Shown: positions 38,979 through 48,768, numbered from the stretch's first letter. The stretch is DNA of 64,000 nucleotides from Cognatiluteimonas sedimenti (GCF_022808325.1 NZ_JALGCL010000002.1:435016-499015), one strand, 5' to 3'. The notes: generated by a model from the sequence alone, not told the origin. A program made the numbers and translations.

Positions 38979-39042
38979 TGCGATGGCGTGTGAGCGCGTG
39001 CGGGCATGGTGCGCACTCAGCCAGAAGGCGCCTGCAGGTGGC

Positions 39043-42000
39043 TTACGACGGCGCCAGCGCCGCCAGCAATGCGCGCGCGGCCTGCAGGCGGCTGCCCGCA
39101 TCGGGCAGGTCGAGCTTGATGCGCAGCTTGTCGGGCCCGTCCATCGCGTAGTGCCGGGGCTGTTTCTGGATCAGCTGGATCACGGTCATGGGATCGACGC
39201 GCGGCTTGCTCTCGAACTGTACCCGGCCGCCCGCCGGGCCGAGGTCGAGCTTGCGGATGCCAAGCGCCGTGGCCTCGTGCTTGAGCGCGGCGACCGCGAA
39301 CAGGTGCTTTGCCGGATCCGGCAGCAGCCCGAAGCGGTCGATCATCTCCACCTGCAGCTCGCGCAGTCCGTCGGCGTCGCGCGCGCTGCTGATGCGCTTG
39401 TACAGGGTGAGCCGCGCATGCACGTCGGGCAGGTAGTCGTCCGGGATCAGCGCCGGGATGTGCAGCTCGACTTCGGCGCCGTGGCGCGCGGTGCCGTCGA
39501 TGTCCGGCAGCTCGCCGCGCCTGATGCTGCGCACCGCGCGCTCCAGCAACTCGGTGTACAGGCTGAAACCGACCTCGGCCATCTGCCCGCTCTGGTCCTC
39601 GCCCAGCAGTTCGCCGGCGCCGCGGATCTCCAGGTCGTGGGTGGCCAGGGTGAAGCCGGCGCCGAGTTCGTCCATCGACGCAATCGCTTCCAGGCGCTTG
39701 CGCGCGTCGCTGGTGATCGAGCGCTTGTCCGGCACCACCAGGTAGGCGTAGGCGCGATGGTGCGAGCGGCCGACGCGCCCGCGCAACTGGTGCATCTGCG
39801 CCAGGCCGAGTTTGTCGGCGCGGTTCATGATGATGGTGTTGGCATTGGGGATGTCGATGCCCGACTCGATGATGGTGGTGCACAGCAGCACGTTGGTGCG
39901 CTGCTTGTTGAAATCGAGCATCACCCGTTCCAGCTCGCGCTCCGGCATCTGGCCGTGGGCGACGCCGATGCGGGCCTCCGGCACCAGGTCCTGCAGTTCG
40001 CGCTGCATGCGGCCGATCGACTCGACGTCGTTGTGCAGGAAGTAGACCTGGCCGCCGCGCGCCAGTTCGCGCTGGTGCGCCTCGCGCAGTTGCGCGCCGT
40101 CCCACGGGGTGACGAAGGTCTGCACCGCCATCCGGTGTGCCGGAGGGGTGGCGATGATCGACAGGTCGCGCAGCCCGGCCATCGCCATGTTGAGCGTGCG
40201 CGGGATCGGCGTTGCGGTGAGCGTCAGCAGGTGCACGTTGGCACGCAACGCCTTCAGTGCCTCCTTCTGGCGCACGCCGAAGCGCTGCTCCTCGTCGACG
40301 ATCACCAGCCCCAGGTCCTTGAAGCGCACGTCCTTCTGCAGCAGGCGGTGGGTGCCGACGATGACGTCGATCCTGCCTTCGGCGAGCTTGTCGAGTTCGG
40401 CCTTGATCTCCTTCGTGGTCTTGAAGCGCGACAGCACCTCGACCTTGAGCGGCCAGTCGGCGAAGCGGTCGCGGAAGTTGCGGTAGTGCTGCTCGGCCAG
40501 CAATGTGGTCGGCACCAGCACGGCAACCTGCTTGCCCGCGGTGGCGGCGACGAACGCCGCGCGCACCGCGACCTCGGTCTTGCCGAAGCCGACGTCGCCG
40601 CAGACCACGCGGTCCATCGGCTGCGAGGAGCCGAGGTCGCGGATCACCGCTTCGATCGCTGCGTGCTGGTCCGGCGTTTCCTCGAACGGAAAACCGGCCG
40701 CAAACGGCTCGTACAGCGCGCGATCGACCTGCAAGGCGAGGCCGGCGCGCGCCTGGCGCTTGGCCTGGATTTCCAGCAGTTCGGCGGCGACGTCGCGGAC
40801 CTTCTCCGCGGCCTTGCGCTTGGCACGGGCCCACTGCTCGCCGCCGAGCGAATGCAGCGGCGCGGTTTCCGGCGAGGCGCCGGAGTAGCGGTTGATCAGG
40901 TGCAGCTGCGCCACCGGCACGTACAGGCGGTCGCCCTTGGCGTATTCGATTTCGAGGTATTCCGCCGGCGTGCCACCTGCGTCGAGCGTCACCAGCCCGC
41001 GATAGCGGCCGACGCCGTGGTCCTCGTGCACGATCGGTGCGCCCTCGGACAATTCGCCGAGGTCGCGGATGATCGCTTCCGGCTCGCGCCCGGCGCGCTT
41101 GCGCCGGCGGGGTTGCGCGGCGCGCTCGGGGAACAGCTGGCGCTCGGTGAGGATGCACAGCGCGGAGCCGGCATCGCCCTCGGCGTCGATGGCGAAACCG
41201 TTGTCCAGCGGCGCGACGGCAATGCAGAACCTGTCCGCGGTCGCTGCCGTGGCCGCGCCCGCCCCGGCGCGCGGAAGCTCGCCCGTGGCGCCCGGCGTGG
41301 TGCTGCCGCCGGCCAGGAATTCCGCGAACGATGCCAGCACCCGCGGCCGCAGGTCGGCGGCAAGCAACACCTCGGCCAGGGCTTCGCGCCGGCCCGGGGA
41401 ATCGGCCGCGACCAGCACCCGGCCGGGATAGCCGGCGAGGAAGGTCGCCAGTGCCGCCGCGGGCGCGCCCTCCTTCGCCGCGATCGGCAGGTCCGGCGCC
41501 GGTTGCGTGCCCAGCGCCTGCGCTTCGGCATGGCGAGGATGCCGGGCGCCGCAGACCTCGATCCGCTCGCCGGCGTTGAGGCGCTCGCGCAATGCGTTGG
41601 GCGCCAGGTAGAGCTCGGCCGGCGGCAGCAGCGGGCGCTCGATGTCGTGCCGGCGCTGTTCGTGGCGATCCGCCGCCTGGGCATGGAACTGGTCGGCGGC
41701 GTCGAGCGCGCCTTCGCCGAGCAGCGGCAGGGTGTCGACGGCCAGGTAGTCGAACAGCGTCGCGGTCGATTCGAAGAACAGCGGCAGGTAGTACTCGATG
41801 CCGGCCGGCGCGACACCGGCCTTCAGGTCCTGGAACAGCGCGCTGCGACGGCTGTCGATGTCGAAGCGTTCGCGCAGCGCCGCCATCGCCCGCTGCGTCG
41901 CCGCCTCGTCCATCGGCACTTCGCGGCCCGGCAGCAACTGCACCGCGTCGACCTTGTCGAGCGAGCGCTGTGAGTCGGGGTCGAAGGCGCGGATCGAGTC

Positions 42001-42591
42001 GATCTCGTCGTCCAGCAATTCCACCCGGTAGGGCTCTTCGGCGCCCATCGGGAAAACATCGAGCAGCCCGCCGCGCACGGCGAAATCGCCAGGGTCCATG
42101 ACCTGCGGCACGTTGCGGTAGCCGGCGGACGCCAGCCGGCGCTTCTCCGCCTCCAGGTCGAGCGCCTGGCCGACGCGCACGTCGAAGGTGTTGCCGACCA
42201 CGTACCGCAACGGCGGCAACCGTTGCAGGAGCGTCTGCACCGGCACGATCACGATGCCGCGCCTGAGCGCGGGCAGCCGGTGCAACGCGGCCAGGCGCTG
42301 GCTGACGATGTCCGGATGCGGGCTGAACTGGTCGTAGGGCAGGGTTTCCCAGTCCGGGAACGGCACCACCGGCAGCGACGGGTCCTCGCCAAGCAGGGTG
42401 CGCAGGTCGGATTCGAGCTGGTGCGCGGCCTGGTTGTCGCGCGCGATCGCCAGCAGCGGGCCGCGATGCACGCGCGCGGCCTGCGCGATCGACCACGCCA
42501 GCGCCGACGCCGACGCGGGCGCGCGCCAGAACGCGCGCTGTTGGCCGGCGCGGGGCAGCGGCGGGGCGGGGAAGGACGGTGGTTTCGACAT
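39043..42591 (-). CDS. mfd: Transcription-repair coupling factor
   Basis: 1182 aa. An ATP-driven translocase that displaces stalled RNA polymerase and recruits UvrA. N-terminal UvrB-like region (VPFPDWETLPYDQFSPHPD), RNAP-interacting domain with HEDHGVGRYRGLVTLDAGG, and helicase motifs: Walker A GDVGFGKTEVAVRAAF, DEEQRFG (DEEQ box), TATPIPRTLNMAM, IIESGIDIPNANTIIMNRAD and QLRGRVGRSHHRAYAY. The TRCF C-terminal domain is present. Start MSKPPSFPAPP at 42591. A -10 (TAAAAT) lies upstream. Confidence 0.98.
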   Translation of the reverse strand: MSKPPSFPAPPLPRAGQQRAFWRAPASASALAWSIAQAARVHRGPLLAIARDNQAAHQLESDLRTLLGEDPSLPVVPFPDWETLPYDQFSPHPDIVSQRLAALHRLPALRRGIVIVPVQTLLQRLPPLRYVVGNTFDVRVGQALDLEAEKRRLASAGYRNVPQVMDPGDFAVRGGLLDVFPMGAEEPYRVELLDDEIDSIRAFDPDSQRSLDKVDAVQLLPGREVPMDEAATQRAMAALRERFDIDSRRSALFQDLKAGVAPAGIEYYLPLFFESTATLFDYLAVDTLPLLGEGALDAADQFHAQAADRHEQRRHDIERPLLPPAELYLAPNALRERLNAGERIEVCGARHPRHAEAQALGTQPAPDLPIAAKEGAPAAALATFLAGYPGRVLVAADSPGRREALAEVLLAADLRPRVLASFAEFLAGGSTTPGATGELPRAGAGAATAATADRFCIAVAPLDNGFAIDAEGDAGSALCILTERQLFPERAAQPRRRKRAGREPEAIIRDLGELSEGAPIVHEDHGVGRYRGLVTLDAGGTPAEYLEIEYAKGDRLYVPVAQLHLINRYSGASPETAPLHSLGGEQWARAKRKAAEKVRDVAAELLEIQAKRQARAGLALQVDRALYEPFAAGFPFEETPDQHAAIEAVIRDLGSSQPMDRVVCGDVGFGKTEVAVRAAFVAATAGKQVAVLVPTTLLAEQHYRNFRDRFADWPLKVEVLSRFKTTKEIKAELDKLAEGRIDVIVGTHRLLQKDVRFKDLGLVIVDEEQRFGVRQKEALKALRANVHLLTLTATPIPRTLNMAMAGLRDLSIIATPPAHRMAVQTFVTPWDGAQLREAHQRELARGGQVYFLHNDVESIGRMQRELQDLVPEARIGVAHGQMPERELERVMLDFNKQRTNVLLCTTIIESGIDIPNANTIIMNRADKLGLAQMHQLRGRVGRSHHRAYAYLVVPDKRSITSDARKRLEAIASMDELGAGFTLATHDLEIRGAGELLGEDQSGQMAEVGFSLYTELLERAVRSIRRGELPDIDGTARHGAEVELHIPALIPDDYLPDVHARLTLYKRISSARDADGLRELQVEMIDRFGLLPDPAKHLFAVAALKHEATALGIRKLDLGPAGGRVQFESKPRVDPMTVIQLIQKQPRHYAMDGPDKLRIKLDLPDAGSRLQAARALLAALAPS

Positions 42592-42658
42592 CAGGCGGCG
42601 ATCTCGCGGAAAACCAACCCGGCGCCGGCAGCAGGGCTGCCAGCGCAACGGATCGCGG

Positions 42659-42664
42659 ATTTTA
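42659..42664 (-). promoter_or_regulatory. mfd promoter, -10 element
   Basis: Minus-strand TAAAAT followed by CCGCG in the 183-bp gap between mfd and the GNAT gene. Predicted +1 near 42652, leader about 60 nt. No clear -35. Confidence 0.45.
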
Positions 42665-42774
42665 CGCGAGCGCCGCCGCGATCATGCGATCAGGAGCGCC
42701 TTCGGGCAGCAAGCCGGACGATGATGGCGCGGCGTGGCGTGACGGAAGCCGCCGGCGGACTTTCGGCGTTCGCT

Positions 42775-43335
42775 TCAGCCGGCATCCGGTGCGAGATCCA
42801 GCACGACCCGGACCAGTCCCGGGGCATCGGCGGCTTCGCGATGGAAGCCCAGCGACTGCGCCAGCGCGAGCATCGCCTGGTTGTGTTCGAGCACCTCGCC
42901 GTGGATGCGTTCGAGTTTCTTGCCGCGGCTCCAGCGCACCAGCCGCCGCATCAGGTGCCGGCCCAGGCCCATTCCGGCGATGTAGCTGCTGACCAGGATC
43001 GCGAACTCGGCTTCGCGGCGGCCGTTGTCCGGCGTCTGTTCGATTGCGACCCGCGCCACCGCACCGACCAGCGCCTCGCCCGGCGGCAGTGGTTCGGCCG
43101 CGACGATGGCGAATTCACGGCGCGGATCCGGATGGGTCAGGCGCTCGGCCATTTCCGGGCTGAGTTCCTTGACCGAGTAAAGGAAGCGCTGGCGGATTTC
43201 CTCCGGTTGCAGCAGCGGGAAACCGGCGCGCAAGGGCACCGCGTCGTCGGGCCGGATCGGGCGGATCAGCACTTCGCGCCCGTTGGGCAAGCGGATCATC
43301 TCGTGCCAGGGCGGGAGGCGGTTGCGGGCAGCCAT
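42775..43335 (-). CDS. GNAT-family N-acetyltransferase
   Basis: 186 aa. EVLIRPIRPDDAVPLRAGFPLLQPEEIRQRFLYSVKELSPEM begins a GNAT domain like the C-terminal acetyltransferase part of Pat/PatZ-type protein lysine acetylases. The acetyl-CoA loop is GMGLGRHLMRRLVRWSRGKKLERI. Single domain, without the large acyl-CoA-synthetase-like part of full Pat. The substrate could be proteins or small molecules. Start MAARNRLPPW chosen over 43368. Confidence 0.85.
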   Translation of the reverse strand: MAARNRLPPWHEMIRLPNGREVLIRPIRPDDAVPLRAGFPLLQPEEIRQRFLYSVKELSPEMAERLTHPDPRREFAIVAAEPLPPGEALVGAVARVAIEQTPDNGRREAEFAILVSSYIAGMGLGRHLMRRLVRWSRGKKLERIHGEVLEHNQAMLALAQSLGFHREAADAPGLVRVVLDLAPDAG

Positions 43336-43536
43336 GGATGGGATGCTCGCACGACCCGGGTGAAGCATGGCTGCACAACGCCTTCACATGCACGCTGTTG
43401 TTGCGGGCGTGGCATGAAGCGGGTCGCCGCATTCGCTTTGCTAGACTTCACGGCGCGCACGCGGCCAGTACGGGGCCGCGCGCGCATGCCGCGATCAATG
43501 CGGTTTCGCCCTCCCCCCCTTCCACGGAACCAGGCC

Positions 43537-44463
43537 ATGGCCTCCAGCGGCGACTCCACCCGCGCCATCCTGTTCGCGCTCGGAGCCAACCTTGCGATCG
43601 CGATCGCCAAGGGCGTGGCGGCGTTCTTTACCCATTCCAGCGCGATGCTGGCCGAGACCGTGCACTCGCTCGCGGATTGCGGCAACCAGTTGCTGTTGCT
43701 GCTGGGGATGAAGCAGGCGCGACGACCGGCATCGCCGGAGTACCCGCTGGGGCACGGCAAGGCGGTGTATTTCTGGTCATTCCTGGTGGCGGTGATGCTG
43801 TTCACCGTCGGTGGCATGTTCTCGCTGTACGAAGGCATCCACAAGCTGCAGCAGCCCGAGCCGCTGCAGAAGTGGTGGTGGGCGGCCGGAGTGCTGGTGT
43901 TCGGCATTGCCGCCGAAGGCGTGTCGATGCGCGCCTGCCTGCAGGAAGTGGACAAGGTGCGCGGCGATCGCAACCTGTGGCAATGGTTCCGCGGCAGCCG
44001 CCAGAGCGAACTGGTCGTGATCTTCGGCGAGGACCTGGCGGCCCTGTGCGGGCTGTCGTTCGCGCTGGTGGCGGTGATGCTGACGGTCGTCACCGGCAAC
44101 CCGATGTGGGATGCGGCCGGCACGATCGCGATCGGGGTGCTGCTGATCGTGGTCGCGGTGCTGGTGGCGATCGAGGTCAAGGCGATGCTGATCGGGCAGA
44201 GCATGGCCCCTGCGCGGCTGGCGGAGGTCCGTCGTTATTTCGAGGCGCGCCCCGAGATCGCCAGCGTGATCAGCCTGATCACCCTGCAACTGGGGGAGCA
44301 GGCAATGGTCTCGGTGCAGGCGCGGATGCGCGAGGAGCAGGACGCAGAGGCCATGCTGCACCAGATCGCCGAGATCGAACGTGGCCTGAAGAAGGGATTC
44401 CCGGAGGTCCGCTGGAGCTTCTTCGAGCCCGAGATCGGCAAGGTGCCGACGGCGGAGCAATAG
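43537..44463 (+). CDS. Cation diffusion facilitator transporter (second CDF)
   Basis: 308 aa, about six membrane helices. SSAMLAETVHSLADCGNQLLLLLGMKQARRPASPEYPLGHGKAVYFWSF contains the HSxxD metal site and the YPxGHGK signature of the ZNT9/YdbO-like CDF branch. It lacks the His-rich loops of the CDF at the left edge, so specificity probably differs. A cytoplasmic C-terminal domain ends the protein (VISLITLQLGEQAMVSVQARM). Start ATG 43537 is preferred; in-frame ATGs upstream are possible. A TAGACT hexamer lies at 43442-43447. Confidence 0.88.
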   Translation: MASSGDSTRAILFALGANLAIAIAKGVAAFFTHSSAMLAETVHSLADCGNQLLLLLGMKQARRPASPEYPLGHGKAVYFWSFLVAVMLFTVGGMFSLYEGIHKLQQPEPLQKWWWAAGVLVFGIAAEGVSMRACLQEVDKVRGDRNLWQWFRGSRQSELVVIFGEDLAALCGLSFALVAVMLTVVTGNPMWDAAGTIAIGVLLIVVAVLVAIEVKAMLIGQSMAPARLAEVRRYFEARPEIASVISLITLQLGEQAMVSVQARMREEQDAEAMLHQIAEIERGLKKGFPEVRWSFFEPEIGKVPTAEQ

Positions 44464-44475
44464 CCCCGCAGTCGC

Positions 44476-45336
44476 CTACGCGGGTGGCTTGAGCCACTCG
44501 CTGCGGGACGCGGGCGCAGTGGCCTCGCCCAGCATGTCGCGCAGCGCTGCCAGTGCCGGTGCCAGCATGGCCTCGAGTTGCCATGGCGGATTGAGCAGCA
44601 GCAGGCCGCTGCCGTTCATGCGCAGCGGCGAATCGTCGGCGCGCACCAGCAGTTCGAGCAACAGCGCCGATTTCGCCGGCAGCGCCGCGGCAGCGCGATG
44701 GAACGGTTGCAGCGCGCGCCGCTGCTTGATCGGGTACCACAGCGCGTAACAGGCGTGCGGCCAGCGCGCCAGGCCGTCGCGCAGCGCAGCCAGCGCGGCG
44801 TCGAACTCCCGCAGCTGCGCTTCGTACGGGGGATCGACCAGCACCAGCCCGCGCGAGAAGCGGGTGTCGCCAGCGCGCGGTGGCAGCAATGCCTTGAGCG
44901 CCGCGTATCCGTCGCGCTGGTGCACGGCAACGCGCGGGTCGCCGCGGAAGTTGGCCTTCAGGATCGCGGCCTCCTCCGGCTGCAGTTCGCAGCAGGCGAT
45001 GCGGTCGTCCGCGCGCAGCGCGTACGCCAGCAGCCACGGCGAGCCGGGGTAGGCGTGTGCGCCATGCGCGGCGCGGCAGGCACGGATCGCGTCGAGGTAG
45101 CGCGCGACGCAGGGATCGCCGATCGGCAGCGCCAGCAGTCTTGCCACCCCGCCTTCGGACTCGCCCGTGCGCCGTGCGGCGTCGGCATCCAGCGCGTACA
45201 GGCCGCGGCCGGCATGGGTATCGAGCGCGAAGCAGGGCCCCGGCTTGCGCGCCAGCGCGTCGCACAGCGCCAGCAACACCACGTGCTTGAGCACGTCGGC
45301 GTGGTTGCCGGCATGGAAGGCATGGCGGTAGTTCAT
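44476..45336 (-). CDS. rlmJ: 23S rRNA (adenine-2030-N6)-methyltransferase
   Basis: 286 aa; E. coli RlmJ is 280. MNYRHAFHAGNHADVLKHVVL is the unmistakable N-terminus; FALDTHAGRGLYAL is the SAM site and LVLVDPPYEAQ the catalytic DPPY. ACYALWYPIKQ is also conserved. Translation probably starts on a leaderless mRNA, since TAGACT lies exactly 6 nt before the ATG. Convergent with the CDF gene, 12 bp apart. Confidence 0.97.
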   Translation of the reverse strand: MNYRHAFHAGNHADVLKHVVLLALCDALARKPGPCFALDTHAGRGLYALDADAARRTGESEGGVARLLALPIGDPCVARYLDAIRACRAAHGAHAYPGSPWLLAYALRADDRIACCELQPEEAAILKANFRGDPRVAVHQRDGYAALKALLPPRAGDTRFSRGLVLVDPPYEAQLREFDAALAALRDGLARWPHACYALWYPIKQRRALQPFHRAAAALPAKSALLLELLVRADDSPLRMNGSGLLLLNPPWQLEAMLAPALAALRDMLGEATAPASRSEWLKPPA

Positions 45337-45342
45337 CGAAGA

Positions 45343-45348
45343 AGTCTA
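45343..45348 (-). promoter_or_regulatory. rlmJ -10, six nt before the ATG (leaderless)
   Basis: Minus-strand TAGACT, then TCTTCG, then ATG 45336. A 4/6 match at exact leaderless spacing. No Shine-Dalgarno-like sequence precedes the ATG. Confidence 0.5.
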
Positions 45349-45493
45349 GCGGCCAGCGTGTTGGATCGACGCCCCGAACCTCCTGCTCGCGGATCGCAGC
45401 CCGGCAGGCGCGCGGCCTTCCGCGCAGCCCACCCGCCTGACCGCCGCAACCCGGGCTTCGGTCGGCCCGGCAGGGGATTCGTCGCAGCGGGGC

Positions 45494-45538
45494 TTGACGT
45501 TCGTGGCCGTTCGTACTGTACTAGTAGGCATAGTACAG
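45494..45538 (+). promoter_or_regulatory. gntR promoter with overlapping inverted-repeat operator
   Basis: -35 TTGACG (45494-45499), 17-bp spacer, -10 TGTACT (45517-45522). CTGTACTA (45516-45523) and TAGTACAG (45531-45538) form a perfect 8-bp inverted repeat with a 7-bp spacer. The left arm covers the -10 and the right arm covers the transcript start. YtrA-type GntR proteins bind such GTAC-containing palindromes, so the first gene of the operon is the likely repressor, lifted by an unknown inducer. Confidence 0.8.
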
Positions 45539-45552
45539 ATAGGACGGACAGC

Positions 45553-45963
45553 ATGGCCCGCACGACGCCCCTGATGATCCAGATCGCGACCGGCGATCCG
45601 CGCTCGATCGGCAAGCAGATCGTCGATGCCGTGCGCATGAAGATCGCCACCGCCGAGATCCTGCCTGGCGACCAGCTGCCGAGCGTGCGTGGCCTGGCGC
45701 AGCAACTGACGATCAATCCGAACACCGTCGCGAAGGCCTACGCCGAGCTCGTCGCCGAAGGCTGGCTGGAATCGCGCCAGGGCCTGGGCCTGTACGTGGC
45801 CCCGCAACGACAACGCCTGAGCGACGCCGAGCGCGAGCGCCGGCTCGACGACGCCATCCAGCGCTTCCTGCACGACGTGATCGCGCTGGACTTCGCGCCT
45901 GACGAGGTGCAGGCGCGCCTGCACCACGAATTCCTCGCGCTTGCGCCGCGAAAGACCGCCTGA
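45553..45963 (+). CDS. GntR-family regulator, YtrA subfamily
   Basis: 136 aa. DPRSIGKQIVDAVRMKIATAEILPGDQLPSVRGLAQQLTINPNTVAKAYAELVAEGWLESRQGLGLYV is the winged helix-turn-helix. The remaining ~55 residues are a short helical dimerisation tail, the defining trait of YtrA-type members, which regulate ABC transporter operons. It lacks a ligand-binding domain, so induction is probably indirect. First gene of a four-gene operon with the operator just upstream. Confidence 0.94.
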   Translation: MARTTPLMIQIATGDPRSIGKQIVDAVRMKIATAEILPGDQLPSVRGLAQQLTINPNTVAKAYAELVAEGWLESRQGLGLYVAPQRQRLSDAERERRLDDAIQRFLHDVIALDFAPDEVQARLHHEFLALAPRKTA

Positions 45964-46006
45964 TTCCCGCCCTGACCGCCCCGCACGATTCCCCGGACGA
46001 CGACCC

Positions 46007-46924
46007 ATGACCGACGACCATGTCATCGAGACCGACGCGCTCACCAAGCGCTACGGTCGCAAGCTCGCGCTCGACGCGCTCGACCTGCGCATTCCGCGCG
46101 GCCGCATCCATGCCGTGGTCGGCGCCAACGGCGCCGGCAAGTCCACGCTGTTCCGGATCCTGCTCGGCTTCATGCCGCAGACGTCGGGTGCGGCGCGCAT
46201 CCTCGGGCGCGACAGCGGCGCGCTGCGGGCGGAAGATCGCGCCCGCATCGGCTTCGTCAACGAGGAACACACGCTGCCCGGCTGGATGACGGTCGGCGCG
46301 GTGGTGGCGATGCAGCGCCACCAGTACGCGCGCTGGCGCCAGGACGCATTCGATGAAGTGATCGGCCATTACCACGTGATGGCGGAGCAGAAGGTCGCGC
46401 AGCTGTCGCGCGGCGAGCGCGCCGGCTTCAACCTCGCCCTGGCGCTGGCGCAGTCGCCCGAGTTGCTGGTGCTCGACGAGCCGACGCTCGGCCTCGACGT
46501 GGTCGCCAAGCGCGCGTTCCTCGAGTCCCTGCTGTACAGCAACGCCGCCGAGCAGTGCACGGTGATCTATTGCTCGCACCAGATGGAGGAAGTCGAGCGC
46601 GTCGCCGACAACCTGGTGATCCTGGAACAGGGTCGCCTGGTCAGCATGTCCGCGCCTGACGATTTCCGCGCGCGCGTCAGCCACTGGATCGCCGACATTC
46701 CGTTCAAGGGCCCCGATCCGCGCAGCGTGCCCGGCCTGCTCGAGCAGCAGCGGCTCGACGGCCTGCAGCACTACATCGTGCTCGACCAGGACGAGGGCTT
46801 CGGCGAATTCCTGCGCGCCGCCGGCGCGCGATCGATGCAGAGCATGCCGGTGAGCCTGGACCGCGCGGTCAACGGCTTCCTGGCCAAGAACCACGCGGCA
46901 CCGGTCCGGGAGGGCGCGCGATGA
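46007..46924 (+). CDS. ABC transporter ATP-binding protein
   Basis: 305 aa. Walker A GANGAGKST (residues 39-47), a signature variant LSRGE, Walker B LLVLDEPTLGLD, and H-loop YCSHQ are all present, so it should hydrolyse ATP. It resembles the YtrB/BcrA-type subfamily that pairs with GntR regulators. About 70 C-terminal residues beyond the ATPase core are typical for this group. 43 bp after gntR; the stop overlaps the permease gene (ATGA). Confidence 0.94.
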   Translation: MTDDHVIETDALTKRYGRKLALDALDLRIPRGRIHAVVGANGAGKSTLFRILLGFMPQTSGAARILGRDSGALRAEDRARIGFVNEEHTLPGWMTVGAVVAMQRHQYARWRQDAFDEVIGHYHVMAEQKVAQLSRGERAGFNLALALAQSPELLVLDEPTLGLDVVAKRAFLESLLYSNAAEQCTVIYCSHQMEEVERVADNLVILEQGRLVSMSAPDDFRARVSHWIADIPFKGPDPRSVPGLLEQQRLDGLQHYIVLDQDEGFGEFLRAAGARSMQSMPVSLDRAVNGFLAKNHAAPVREGAR

Positions 46925-48768
46925 ACGACCTGTTCAAGGGGGAACTGCTGCGCTTCCGCAACTGGGTGATCGCGGCCGCCGCGATCCATGTCGCCGGCCT
47001 CGGCTTCATGGCGCGCCTGGTCGACCTGGCGCAGCAGCCAAAGCTGGTGTACCAGGTGTTCGGCATGGTCTACGCCGTGGCCGGCGCGCTGCTGGGCCTG
47101 TACCAGATGGGCACCTACCGGCGGGCCAACCACTGGCTCAACCTCCTGCACCGGCCGCTGCACCGGTTGCGGATCGCCGCCGCGCTGTGCGGCGCCGGCG
47201 GCGTGCTGCTGGCGGTGGCTGTGGCATTGCCGATCCTCGCGATCGCCGCTTACCAGGAAGCGCTGACCGCGCGCGTGGTCGACGCGCGCCACTGGCTGCT
47301 GCCGGTGGCGGCGCTGCTGATCGCCTGTTGCGGCTACCTCGCCGGTGCGTACGCCGTGCTCGCCAACCGGCGCTGGTCGGCCGCCGCGGCACTGTTGCCG
47401 GCCGCCTTCATGTTCACCCAGGCCGCGGGCGTGGCCGCGCTCGTGGTGCAGGCCTTGGTGCTGCTGGTCCTCGCCGTGCTCGTGGGCATCGCGTTCAAGC
47501 CGCAGCTCGACGAGCCACCGCGGCGCCCCCTCTCGGTGGCGGCCACGGCGCTGCCGGTGCAGGTCGGCGTCTACTTCCTGCTGTGGATGCTGGGCATCGG
47601 CTACGAGATCGGCCTGACCGCGATCGGCCGACATCCGCTCAACGGCGGCCAGCCTGCCGCCGACGGCTACATCCAGTCCGGCCGCATGGAGCCGAAGGAA
47701 CGCCTGCTGGCGGGGCTGGCATCGAGTCGTGACCCCGACGCGCCGCTATGGCGTGAGCAGGTCGCCCTGTCCGACGTGTTCGTGCTGTATCCGCTACGCG
47801 ACCTGCCGACCCGCGGGCAGTTGACCGGCACGATGCAGCCGTTGGAGTTCGACGAAACACGGCGGCCGGTGACCTGGGTGTTCAGCCATGACCGCATGCG
47901 GTTCGTCGGCCGCGGATCGCTGGACGGCCGCCCCCGCGGCGAGCTCGGCGTGGGCGAGGGCAATGCCCCGTTCGCGGGCCCGGCGATGCCGGTCGGCGGC
48001 GATTACCTCGCCACGCCGTCGGTCGCCTACCAGTACGACGAGGACCAGCAGCGCGTGTTCCCGCGCGTCCGGCTGCCGGCGGGTGAGGTCTTCGCGACTC
48101 CCCCGGAAGCCGCAGGCGAGAACGTCGTCGTGCTCAGCAATCGCGCGCTCTACGTGTATCCGGGGCGCGAGGCAGCCAATACCCTCGACGTGCTGGAGCC
48201 GGTGCTGCGCATGCCGTTGCCCGCGCCTGTCGGCAAGCTCGGCAGCGCCGAACTGATCGAGCTGCTCGATGGTTACCTGGTCGCCTTCGACTACACCAAT
48301 GGCGCCTGGGCGGGCGAGGCCGTGCCCTACCAGCAGGTGGTGCGAATCGACGGTGCGGGTCGCGTGCACGACGTCGCGCGGCGCAACCTGTCGTTCGACC
48401 TGCCGCTGGCCTACACGATGCGCAACTGGTGGCTGTCGCCGGTGCTGCGCGAGCTGTGCCTGTCGCTGCAGGGCGCGTTCGCGGCGCCGAATCCACTGGA
48501 CGCGGGCACGATCCCGCCGCCGCCGCGCAACATCGCCCTGGTGGCGGGCGTGCTGTCCGTGCTCTCGCTGCTCGGTGCGATCGTGCTCACCCGCCGCCGC
48601 GCGTTCCCGCCGTTGGTGCGCTGGACATGGGTGCTGGCGTGCGGTGGCATCGGCCTGCCGGCGCTGGCCAGCCTGTGGCTGCTGTATCCGGCGGCCGGGC
48701 GCGCCGCGGCGGGCGCAACGGCGCGGGCGCGCGCTGCGACGGCACCGCTCGCGGGGATACCGCGATGA
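46921..48768 (+). CDS. ABC-type membrane protein with a large extracytoplasmic domain
   Basis: 615 aa. About six hydrophobic helices in residues 1-230 (the first in NWVIAAAAIHVAGLGFMARL) are followed by a soluble stretch of some 300 residues (about 240-535). That stretch has Tyr/Asp-rich beta features (YIQSGRMEPKERLLAGL, VTWVFSHDRMRFVGRG, YVYPGREAANTLDVLEP). Two more helices lie near the C-terminus (NIALVAGVLSVLSLLGAIVL and VLACGGIGLPALASLWLLY). It is the likely transmembrane partner of the upstream ATPase. I do not recognise the soluble domain, which should face the periplasm. The stop overlaps the peptidase gene. Confidence 0.8.
   Translation: MNDLFKGELLRFRNWVIAAAAIHVAGLGFMARLVDLAQQPKLVYQVFGMVYAVAGALLGLYQMGTYRRANHWLNLLHRPLHRLRIAAALCGAGGVLLAVAVALPILAIAAYQEALTARVVDARHWLLPVAALLIACCGYLAGAYAVLANRRWSAAAALLPAAFMFTQAAGVAALVVQALVLLVLAVLVGIAFKPQLDEPPRRPLSVAATALPVQVGVYFLLWMLGIGYEIGLTAIGRHPLNGGQPAADGYIQSGRMEPKERLLAGLASSRDPDAPLWREQVALSDVFVLYPLRDLPTRGQLTGTMQPLEFDETRRPVTWVFSHDRMRFVGRGSLDGRPRGELGVGEGNAPFAGPAMPVGGDYLATPSVAYQYDEDQQRVFPRVRLPAGEVFATPPEAAGENVVVLSNRALYVYPGREAANTLDVLEPVLRMPLPAPVGKLGSAELIELLDGYLVAFDYTNGAWAGEAVPYQQVVRIDGAGRVHDVARRNLSFDLPLAYTMRNWWLSPVLRELCLSLQGAFAAPNPLDAGTIPPPPRNIALVAGVLSVLSLLGAIVLTRRRAFPPLVRWTWVLACGGIGLPALASLWLLYPAAGRAAAGATARARAATAPLAGIPR

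Noticed and set aside
38860..41973. 1037-codon plus-strand frame opposite mfd
   Set aside because: Antisense shadow. All helicase motifs are on the minus strand.
43442..43447. TAGACT as a leaderless promoter for the second CDF gene
   Set aside because: It lies about 90 nt before the preferred ATG and no ATG is positioned 6-7 nt after it. At most an ordinary -10.
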